Assembly (NCBI GenBank): GCA_001510575.1
Contig: LNGK01000003.1
Coordinates: forward strand, 3,053,732-3,117,731
Reading direction: 5' to 3'
Source: Knoxdaviesia capensis
Lineage: Eukaryota > Ascomycota > Sordariomycetes > Microascales > Gondwanamycetaceae
DNA length: 64,000 nucleotides
Below are positions 24,426-33,537 of this stretch, one piece after another. Under the pieces are notes generated by a model. The model was not told where the DNA came from. It ran no database searches and was given only the letters and a program-made list of their open reading frames with translations. Made by a program: the position numbers and the translations under genes. Each line of letters starts with the position of its first letter. The first letter of the stretch is position 1.

Positions 24426-24772
24426 ATGGAGGCCGAAGCTCTAGCGGACCTCACGCGGGGCCACCGGCTCTCAATCGCCGGGGACATCCGAGCCTTGGAC
24501 AACCTTGATCAGCGCGCCGGAGGTTCTTGTGACGTGCTGGCGGCATTGGTTCGAAGCCCCCTCGTGCCGGCAGCGTGCTTCTGGTTGACGGCCGGGGTCG
24601 ACGTCCTAGCTCTCTGTAACACACTCGGGGACACGGCATTCCCAGCAAAACCGGCCAGGTCATCGAGCTCCGGCGCGGCAATGTGATTGTGTGCCCTCAT
24701 CCGAGCGCTGCATTGCCCGCTGGGGAGCTCGAGGACGAGGTCCAGCGATATGAAACGTATCCACAGGGATAG
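24426..24772 (+). pseudogene. Unidentified frameshifted gene remnant
   Basis: A protein-like reading starts at the ATG at 24426 (MEAEALADLTRGHRLSIAGD...), runs to about 24650, then continues after a shift of frame as KTGQVIELRRGNVIVCPHPS to a stop near 24770. Composition looks natural in both parts (balanced residues, no low complexity). A TATA box lies about 50 bp upstream. I do not recognise the family. The reading ends about 75 bp before the 5' LTR of the retrotransposon, and whatever the gene once contained downstream is not found beyond the element. Confidence 0.35.
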
Positions 24773-24842
24773 GGATGTAGGATAGTGATAGCGAGGACTC
24801 CGAATATAATCTAATCTTTACGAGGAGAGGGGTCAGAGAACA

Positions 24843-24847
24843 CAGTG
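24843..24847. repeat. Target-site duplication, left copy (CAGTG)
   Basis: CAGTG directly before the 5' LTR; the same five bases follow the 3' LTR at 30615-30619. Confidence 0.9.
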
Positions 24848-24991
24848 TGTAGCCGACCTCATCACGTGAGGTCGGCACGTGGCAATGATAACCAGCTATA
24901 TCTACATCTCGCCCTCCGGATACGGTATAGCCTAAACTTCATCCTTACATATCATTATATTATATATGTATTACTAATATACCTATTAATA
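24848..24991 (+). repeat. 5' LTR
   Basis: 144 bp, begins TGTAGCC. Aligns without gaps to the 3' LTR with 12 differences, nine of them C-to-T or G-to-A changes in this copy, concentrated in its last 45 bases next to the element interior. Its terminal CA is changed to TA. Confidence 0.95.
24852..24876. repeat. Inverted repeat at the LTR start, with CACGTG
   Basis: Arms GCCGACCTCA and TGAGGTCGGC (10 bp, perfect) around a 5-nt loop TCACG; the palindrome CACGTG overlaps loop and right arm. The same structure is at 30475-30499 in the 3' LTR. It could be a transcription-factor site (CACGTG is a bHLH core) or an RNA hairpin near the transcript end. Confidence 0.75.
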
Positions 24992-25004
24992 GGTTATAAG
25001 CCCG
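24992..25004 (+). other. Primer binding site fitting half-tRNA(iMet)
   Basis: The 13 bases directly after the 5' LTR, GGTTATAAGCCCG, are complementary to the anticodon-loop region of eukaryotic initiator tRNA (CGGGCUCAUAACC) except for one position that is a TG-to-TA RIP change. Priming from a cleaved initiator tRNA is established for Drosophila copia and relatives. Confidence 0.7.
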
Positions 25005-28000
25005 GTTAGTCTAGGACTAACGCGCGGGAAAAAGAAGCGTAAACCGCTAGATATAAGTTTATAAAACATAAAAAGAAAAAGCGCAGACCGCTACTAGAGA
25101 GACTAACAACGCGCACACCGCATAAATATAAAAATAAAAAAGAAAATACGTAGACCGTATAAGTAAGGCATAAATATATATATAAATGCATACTAAAACG
25201 AGCCGATTAGAGGACGGCCGCGGACTATATAGATAATAATATATATTCTTAAAAATCGAGAAAGCTAAAATTTTTTTTTTATTAAAAATACTATTAAATA
25301 ATATTAGAAATTATAAGATTAATTAAATAATATTAGAAATTATAAGAATACTAGATAAAGATAATAATTTAAGATAGTAAATTAATATATATAAATTATT
25401 TCCTATAAATTAAGTTATTACTAAGATTTTATAAAAAAGCCCTAACTTAATACTATAAAAATATTATTAAAATTTTAAATATAGAAGGAATAGATAAGTC
25501 TAGATAGGTAAGAGTAAAAATTTTACTATAAAATAAATTTTATAGGAAGGATAATATACTATAAAACTCTCTCCTCTATAAACTCTTCCCGAACTCTGAG
25601 CTATAATAGCTAGATACTAACTCGAGCTAAGACTAAGATACCTAGCGCTATAGAGCCTATAGTTACCGTACTAAAGGCTATATTAAAGAAATAGAAAGGG
25701 AAGAATACTATAATTAAACCTATACTCGCTACTACTATAATTATTACTTAATTAGAATAGGACCTATTAATTAAGATAGCTAGAACGATTAAGTAAATAG
25801 CGGAAGAAGTTAACGATAACGAGTCCGTTAGATTAAAGAGACCCTATCTAAATAATAATAATAACGTATACGCGTTAGATAGACCTATAAGATAAGACTA
25901 GGATAAAACTAATATAAGGAAGACGAATATATCTAATACTAAGAAGGAGTCTATATATAGTAGACGTTTATACCGCTATATAGGGCGCTGAGATCGATAA
26001 GACCCCTACTAGGGATACCGAGACTTATTAGAAGATAGCGAGCGTCGGCTAACGAATTAGAACTAGCTTAATAATAAAGATAAGCTTAAGGTAGATAGAA
26101 AGGCCGTATTCCTTACTAAGTAAGGTAAACCGGAGATACTATCTAAAGAGGAATAACTCTCCTATCTAATAGAATATCCCTAGGATTTATTAAGTAAAAA
26201 CTAGGCGTTACGCTCTAAGAGCGGTTAGATCGCCTAGTATATAGTAGTTAAAGCTATATTTACTTATAGCGGCTATAACTTAGAGAAGATAAAGGAATTA
26301 CTAGATTACGTATAGCTAGTCCTAGGCGGAAAGCTACGTATGATACTAAAAGATAATACGTTAGTAATCGTAAGTACGTATAAAGAAGCGTAGTAAATTT
26401 ACGAGGTACTACGTAATATATATTAAGGTAATACTATAATAGCCTAACTCGATAAAATAAGTAAATTTATTTATCTCTATTTTAATAACCGCAACTCTTA
26501 CGCCGAGTTCCTTAGTAAGTTCTATATAGTATATAGCGAAGCCGGTTTAAGAACTAATACCGACGCGCTTATAATCTTTTAGAAACTTATAACTATCGTT
26601 ACTACTAAGGCGTATTCGCTAAGTATATACTTCCGGAGTAAGCTTCGCGAGAAGAAAGAATACCCGGGTATATAGTAATAGATATTAAAAGAACTTATAA
26701 AGGAGTTCCGAGATAAGTTAATAAGAGAACGACGCCGTAATAACTATAACGGAAGTAATAATAATAATAATAATAATAATAACTACCCTTATAAGAAACT
26801 AAGAGTCGATAATAAGGAAAAGTTATATAAAGGCGATTAGCGGGGGGAGTAGAGAGTCGAAAAGGATAGCTCTAATAAACCGAAAGAGATAAGGAAGTGC
26901 CTTAACTACGGTCTAGTCGGGTATCTTATTCGTAACTATAGACGGCCTAAGAAGGCCGTAAGAAACGTGAATATTACTATAAGCGAAGAAAACGATACTA
27001 AGGAAGATATTATATTAGCTAACGTAGCTAAGTAGGGGGAAGATTCTATCGAGGATTAGAATAACGAGATAGGCCCGCTAGCCTAACTACTAAATATTAC
27101 TTACTTAAGTAATAGTTTAGGTAAGTAGCTTACTAATACGGGCGCCGATATAAACGTAGTTAATAATAAGAAGTAGTTACTTAAAGATACGATTAAATCG
27201 AATTAGAGACGTATTAGAATAGTAAACGGGGTAATAATACTACTTCTTACGGGGATAGCCCGTTTACGGATAAAATTTAGTTAGAACGAGGAAATAGTTA
27301 TCGATATTAAAGATACTATTTTAATACTAGAGAGCCCTATTTATATCTTTAGCTTAAAGCTATTCTACTACTAAGGTAGGTAGCTAGCTAGTAAGGATTT
27401 AATAGATACTTTAGGAAAAACTATCGCTACTATTAATATAGATAATAATAAATTTTTTCTAATCGACTTAGCTAAGAACTAAGCCTAATTAGAGAGTAAA
27501 GCCTATTTACTTAATATTACGAACGCTCTATAATACTACTAACTAAGGTATATTTTATTAGAGAAGTTAATAAAAAGCCTTAAAGTAAGTAATACGAAGG
27601 TATCTAGCTAGCTATTAAAGTAGACCGATAACGTCGTATATTAGGCGTACGCCCTAGTAAAGTCTACGAATATTAGATTAAAGCTAAGATAATTCCGTAA
27701 TAAAGAACTAGGCTAAGGAATCTATATCGATATAATAAAAGCTAAACCGCTTAGTATAAGAGGAATTAAAGCCTTAGTAGTTTTAACAGACGACGCTATA
27801 AGATATAGATAAGTTATCTAAATTAAGGAAATAGTTAAAGTAACTTACCTAATTTAGTAAGGTCTACTAAAGTAAAAAAATTAATAAGGTCGATAGCTAT
27901 ACCGGTTACGACTAGATAACGGAATAGATATTAGTATAAAGGAACTTACCGACCGCGCCGTTAACGAAGGTATTAAGGTTAAGACTTTACTTCTAAGATA

Positions 28001-30264
28001 AAGTTAGTCTAATAGAGTAACGGAAAGGTTAAACCGAGTAATTTTTTTATTAGCTAGAGTAATAGCTATATACGTAAGTCTACTAGCGACGCTTTAGCCG
28101 TAACTATATAAAATAGCCGCGTATATTACGAATAGACTATTAAATACTATTAATTAAGACGAGAAGTCTCCTATCGAATTATAACGCGAAGGGTTTAGAT
28201 AAGGCCGAGATAATAGACCGAGTCTAAACTATCTCCGGATTATCGGAAGTAAAGCTTTCTACTATATAAGAGGACTAGCTACTTTAGCTAAACTTTAACT
28301 TAGGTTAAAATACAGCTAACTTATTAGATATAAAGGAGAGTATATTTATAAAATATAAGACCCCGCTAAGAATAAGGTAATTAATATATCGTATATTACC
28401 TTCTACGAGAATATAGCTAACTTAAACTATATTACTATCTAGTTAAAAGCGATTAGGTACTAGATAGACGTATATTTCCTATCTACCGAGGCTAACCTAT
28501 ACCTACTATACCTAGCCCCCCTAGATAAGGTACTATCTATACTAGAAGATAAGCTAGACGAATAAGAGACCGAGGTTAGCTTATCGCCAGACGAGGCTAT
28601 AACTACGAGTATACTAGCGTTATACGAAGAACTAAAAACTACTAAGTAGGCGTTCCGGTTAATAGAAAGACGAGAATAGTAGAAGGCTATAGGCGAAGAG
28701 ATTAAAAGCCTACTAGATAGAGGTATTATCTAATTTAAGTCTATCGAGTTATCCGAGGAGACTAGACGGCTACTAATAATAAAATAGGTACTTCGACGTA
28801 AGTATAACGCTAACGGAAATATCTAGAAGTATAAAGGGCGAATCGTCGCTAGAGGTTTTAAGTAAAAGCTCGGAATCGATTACGAATATACCTTCGCTAA
28901 TACTACTATACTAGGCGCCTAGAGAGTTATACTAGCCCTAGTATCTATATAAGGATATCGCTTAAGATAAGCCGATATTATCGTAGTATACCTCTATAGC
29001 TTACTTATCGAATTAGTATATATTAAATAATTTACTAGTACTAAAGAATTCTTCTATGAGAACCCCGACTTAACTAAAATATATAACTATAAAGAGGACG
29101 CTATTATTTTAGTTAAGAAATTACTATATAGTCTTAAGTAAAGTGCCTATAACTAGTAGATAAAGCTCCGTAAAAGACTTTAGAATATCGGATTTAAACC
29201 GCTATAAGTTAACTAAGCGATCTTCCGTTATAGAGATAGAAATATTACTATTCTAACCTACGTTAATAACTTATAAATTATAGCGAAAAACGATAAAGAA
29301 CTAGATAGTTTTATAGAAGACTTAAAGGGTATCCTCGAAGCTAAGGATCTAGGTAGTCTAGGATAATTCCTAAGTATAGTTATTAGAATTTCCTTAGATA
29401 ATATATAGATTTCGTAGTTAGTTTACGTAAAAGACTTACTCGAGCGAACGTAACTAGAGGATATATATAGTATTAGTATACCTAGAGAGGTGAAATCGAG
29501 AATAGGATAAGTAACGACCTCCGAGGCGAATATAATAGTCCTAGCCCTAGTAGAGGTACGTAAGTACCGATAGATTATAAGCGGAGTAAATTAGCTAGCG
29601 ATATAAACGCGACTAGATATCGCTTTCGCTACTAGTATATTAGTAAGAAGAATATAAGTACTAATAATAGACGATATAGTTAAAGTAAAACGAGTATTAC
29701 GCTATATTAAATAGGAACGAAATATCGGTATTAAATATACTATAAGTAGATACTAGGAATAACCTCTACGACTATCCGCTTATAGAGATATAGACTTAGC
29801 TAGTGATAACGATATAGGCCGCTTAACTACTAGTTTTATAATTTTCCTAAACGAATAACTAATCGTTTAGTTATCTAGAAGGTAAGCTACGGTATTAAAA
29901 TCTATATAAGAAGTAGAATATATCGCCGCCTCGGAAACTACGTCTAAGGCTAAGTAGATCCGTATAATATTATAGGAAATAGGAGAAAATATCGGCCTGA
30001 CCGATATCTACTACGATAACGTAGTAGCTAAGAAAGCCGTATATAACGAGAGTAATAGGGTACGTTACCTAAGAATAGTATACTATTTTATTTAGTTAGA
30101 AGTTACTAAAGGTAACGTAAGAATATTAAAAATCGAAAGGAAGAATTAACGCGCGGATATCCTTACTAAAGCTCTAGTAAGACCCGAGTTTACTAGGATA
30201 AGAGTAATACTTAACCTAACCGACGTATCGTTAGTTACGGGGAAGGAAGCGAAGATAACTAAAG

Positions 30265-30302
30265 ACGCGAATAATAGAAGCGGACGCGAATAATAGAAGC
30301 GG
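30265..30302 (+). repeat. 19-bp tandem duplication near the element's 3' end
   Basis: Two exact copies of a unit beginning ACGCGAATAATAG, at 30265-30283 and 30284-30302. Flanking GATAACTAAAGA is also repeated (about 30254 and 30303). It lies after the RNase H coding region. Confidence 0.75.
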
Positions 30303-30463
30303 AGATAACTAAAGATACGAAGGAGGAAGAGGATATAGAGGAGCATATAGTATACGAAGGAGGAAGCTCGGAATCTATCGAAGAGTATAAAGACCCTAAG
30401 GAATAGAGGATATAGAGGAGCATATAGCATATATAGCATATAAGATATAGAAGCGCTATTCAC

Positions 30464-30470
30464 GGGGAAG
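30464..30470 (+). other. Polypurine tract of the retrotransposon
   Basis: GGGGAAG directly before the 3' LTR, the position and composition of the plus-strand primer. Confidence 0.7.
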
Positions 30471-30614
30471 TGTAGCCGACCTCATCACGTGAGGTCGGCA
30501 CGTAGCAATAATAACTAGCTATATCCACATCTCGCCCTCCGGATACGGTATAGCCTAAACTTCATCCTTACATATCATCATGTTATGCATGCATCACTAA
30601 TATACCTATTGACA
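30471..30614 (+). repeat. 3' LTR
   Basis: 144 bp, TGTAGCC...TTGACA. Retains TG...CA termini. Three RIP-type changes in this copy, all between about 30504 and 30516, on the side facing the element interior. Confidence 0.95.
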
Positions 30615-30619
30615 CAGTG
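30615..30619. repeat. Target-site duplication, right copy (CAGTG)
   Basis: Matches 24843-24847. Confidence 0.9.
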
Positions 30620-31216
30620 TACCCCGAAAGATTGATACGATTGATGTCAGTTTCATCCGTTGAATCCACCCCACCACACGGACTTACAACTGCGGTTAAC
30701 GCATCAACCACAGGCGGTACAGTCCCCTAGAAACAGAACGCGTGCGTGCAGATGTGCACAGTGTGCAAAGCTCCGATTCCGGCAGCCCCAAAGCTTTGCA
30801 ATCATCGGATCTCCGAATCCCCACTTCTGGCAACAAGCTGCCATGACTGACTGCATCAATACATAAGCCAGTGCATGTGTGTATGTGTGTGGAATGTGTG
30901 GTTTCCACGTTGCTTGAAAAACTTACCCCACGGCAGCCGAAAATATATATAGAAAGAAAAAAAAAAAAGGCCTAAAACTCAAGTCATCGCAATGTGCTGC
31001 TAACAAAGCAAAAGCCGACCTGACCCTCTTTCCTTCTTCCAAGCTCCGATATATTTCCCTGATCTGGTCCCCAATTTTCTCCCTCCTTCCCTTCCCTTCT
31101 TCTCCTTCCCTCTCTTCATTCTTTCAATTTCCATCTCTCATTCATTCCGTAACTGCAACTCCATACACTTTTATACCCAATACCCATTTCTTCACACCCA
31201 TTTACTTCTAATCAAA
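30620..31216 (+). promoter_or_regulatory. SOD1 promoter and CT-rich leader
   Basis: The 597 bp between the retrotransposon and the SOD1 ATG. A strong pyrimidine-rich stretch (about 31020-31210) precedes the start, as is usual for highly expressed fungal genes. No gene seen. Confidence 0.6.
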
Positions 31217-32671
31217 ATGGTTAAGGCTGGTAAGTGAATCACAAGTCCCATAAACTTCTCTTGCGTGTAGAAAGACGCCCGATGAGCGATTGAGTGTTGG
31301 TTTCTACCCCGCGGGAAGCTCTAACACCAAATATCACCGCCATCCCCAAATCTCTCATTCGTTGTGAAGCTCCTGAACCCGGACGGAAAGACGCGCCGCA
31401 GGGCTCGTTCCTATTGGCAATTGAGTTTTTTTTTCGTTTGACGTGCATTGGAAAAAGAACTATAACCCACTCCCCCTCATCGTATATTACACTCTGCCTG
31501 GGTTCCTTCTAGAATGCCGCTGTCATGAGAACCCGGAAGTCCAACCTTCCTGGGCTTTGGCCTGGGTAACTCTGGTGTAATCTGCAGCCACCACTCCACC
31601 CCTCCCTCCTTCCACTGCTCCTCTTGACCTGTCACTCTCGCGTCCGCTTGGATGGTTCCGCTGCGCTTCTCGTGCTCCCGGCGTGGCGGGACAGGCTCCT
31701 GGAGCCCTATCCCCGGAAGCTCCTCTTACCTCCGGGACTCCCCTATCCCCCGCCGGGCACTCAATCGCCCGGGGCCGTAATGCACTCACTAACACCCCGT
31801 CTCCGGGACTCTCTCGCTCCAGTCTGCGTTGTCCGGGGAGACTCTAAGGTCTCGGGAGTGGTCATCTTCGAGCAGGAGTTCGAGGCCTCGCCCACCAAGA
31901 TCACCTGGGAGATCACCGGCAACGACCCGAACTCCAAGCGTGGCATGCACATCCACACCTTCGGTGACAACACCAACGGCTGCACCTCGGCCGGGCCTCA
32001 CTGTGAGTTTTTTTCTTTTTTCTTTCATCTCTCTCTTTTTCTGTGTCTCTTTCCGTCTCTTTTTATAGCCGTTGTCTGCTTATTTCGGGGTTGTTTCTGC
32101 TGTCGCCGCTTTTTTGTCGCGCGTCAACACACGGCTCCTTCCATTTATTTCTGTGACCCCTCCTCTAACCGCGCGTTTGCACCTCTTTTAGTCAACCCCC
32201 ACGGCAAGACCCACGGAGCTCCCTCCGACCCCGACCGCCACGTCGGCGACCTCGGCAACATCGAGACCGATGCCAACGGCACCTCCACCGGCACCGTGCT
32301 CGACTCGTTCGTCAAGCTTATCGGCCCCGAGAGCGTTGTCGGCGTACGTTATTCCTCTCCTACAAGCAAAAGCATGAGCGGCTGGATCGAGATAACACCC
32401 TCATGAACCACCCGAAGTGTATATACTGACTGATGCTGCTTGTTCTCTAGCGGACCATCGTTGTCCACGGCGGCACTGACGATCTCGGCAAGGGAGGCAA
32501 CGACGAGTCCCTGAAGACCGGCAACGCTGGCCCCCGCCCTGCCTGCGGTAAGTCCACTTCCACCTCTTCTTGTCTCGACCACTGCCCCATTTCGGTGGCA
32601 TCATGAGACTTGACAAAAGGAAACCCACTGACCCGGCCGCTGTTTTAGGTGTCATTGGTATCTCTGCCTAA
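31217..32671 (+). CDS. sod1: Cu/Zn superoxide dismutase
   Basis: Five coding exons, 31217-31229, 31823-32002, 32192-32343, 32451-32547 and 32649-32671, give 154 residues, the usual fungal length. The protein disproportionates superoxide to oxygen and peroxide in cytosol and mitochondrial intermembrane space. All ligands are present: His47, His49, His64 and His121 for copper, His64, His72, His81 and Asp84 for zinc. Cys58 and Cys147 form the conserved disulfide, and Arg144 guides the anion. Exon 1 encodes only MVKA plus one base and the last exon only seven residues, so both ends depend on splicing; the first intron is 593 bp. The copia element ends 0.6 kb upstream. There is no signal peptide, so it is the intracellular form. 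Confidence 0.96.
31230..31822 (+). other. 593-bp first intron of SOD1
   Basis: GTAAGT donor after the fourth codon, CGCTCCAG acceptor; joining gives MVKAVCVVRGDSK. Another AG at about 31512 (TTCTAG) would give a different N-terminus that does not fit the family. Confidence 0.85.
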
Positions 32672-33537
32672 ATGCATAGCCCACGAACCGCGTCGAGACG
32701 ACGGTTGCGGTTTTGAACTGCTTTTCTGTTGGCCCAACCTTTCTGGTCATGATGTGAATGTGATTTTGAAATAGGTGGTTAAGGAGGTTCGGGCTATGAA
32801 AGCCCGTCTTCGAGCCAGGAAATAACAAAAGAGAGATTCCAAAAAAACCCCTCCTTCAAAGTTGCCGCTGTCCTGTGACCATGTTAAGGAGACAACTCTC
32901 CATCCAACATACACCAACGTACATTTCCGGGGCCCGTACACTTTATAAAGCCGCGAGCAAAACTTCCAGGCAGCCATGTTTTAAACCTCCTTTGAGACGA
33001 CCGAGCCTCCCGGTCGTGGCCAGTATACTCACCGACCAGAAGCAGCGACGGACGCGGCCAACCATGCGGCCGGGCCCCTGAAGAGGACAACTGCGCCTAC
33101 CAGCGGCTGTGTCCCCAATGAGCGAAACGGATCATCTTAAATCATGGGAGACCCAAGCCGGATGATCGGTACCTGCATTTCCTTTCAGAGCTATCGTCGA
33201 TATACAGATATCTGCCTGGTGGCCGGGACGGTGTGTGCCGGTCATATGTGCGCACCGCTGTGGCTAAGCGCGGGCCTGGTGGGTTGGCCGCACACACACT
33301 TTTTTGACGTCGTGGCCGGCCTGTGTGGCTAGGGATGGTAACGTGAGTTTTGAAGTGGAATTTGTAAAAGTCGAAGTGGTTCCCGAAAGGAAAATGAAGA
33401 GTAGAAAAGAAAGTATAGATAAGTCGTAGAATCTCTGTCATGTTAGTCTTCTCTTCTCTCACCTTTCTCTGTAGACATCTCGTCGACTTCCAACCCTGAC
33501 CCCATCACCAAGAACACAAAAAAAAAACACTGACATT
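32672..33537. other. Intergenic between SOD1 and an unrecognised gene
   Basis: No recognisable gene; only short unrelated frames. The last 60 bp before 33538 are A- and C-rich, as in many fungal start contexts. Confidence 0.5.

Larger units (their letters stand above)
24848..30614 (+). mobile_element. Full-length Ty1/copia LTR retrotransposon, inactivated by RIP
   Basis: 5767 bp bounded by two 144-bp LTRs and a CAGTG target duplication. The interior is AT-rich and nearly free of CA and TG dinucleotides while CG is retained, the signature of CpA-directed RIP. No long open frame remains, but the gag-pol order is legible in one plus-strand frame (codons starting at multiples of three): a zinc knuckle near 26898-26940 (C-L-N-Y-G-L-V-G-Y, Cys/His changed by RIP), a protease-like TNTGAD near 27132, integrase DNG near 27915 and the ERLNR glutamate near 28023, reverse-transcriptase YVNNL near 29259-29273 (copia families have YVDDL), and RNase H near 29790-30150. 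The protease-integrase-RT-RNaseH order defines copia rather than gypsy. Stops fall where Gln or Trp codons would become TAA/TAG by C-to-T or G-to-A change. Confidence 0.95.

Noticed and set aside
24510..24700. Minus-strand reading with GNAVSPSV, similar to motif X of DNA cytosine methyltransferases
   Set aside because: It is one short motif with no neighbouring methyltransferase motifs, antisense to a more natural plus-strand reading. It would be attractive beside a RIPed element but is not supported.
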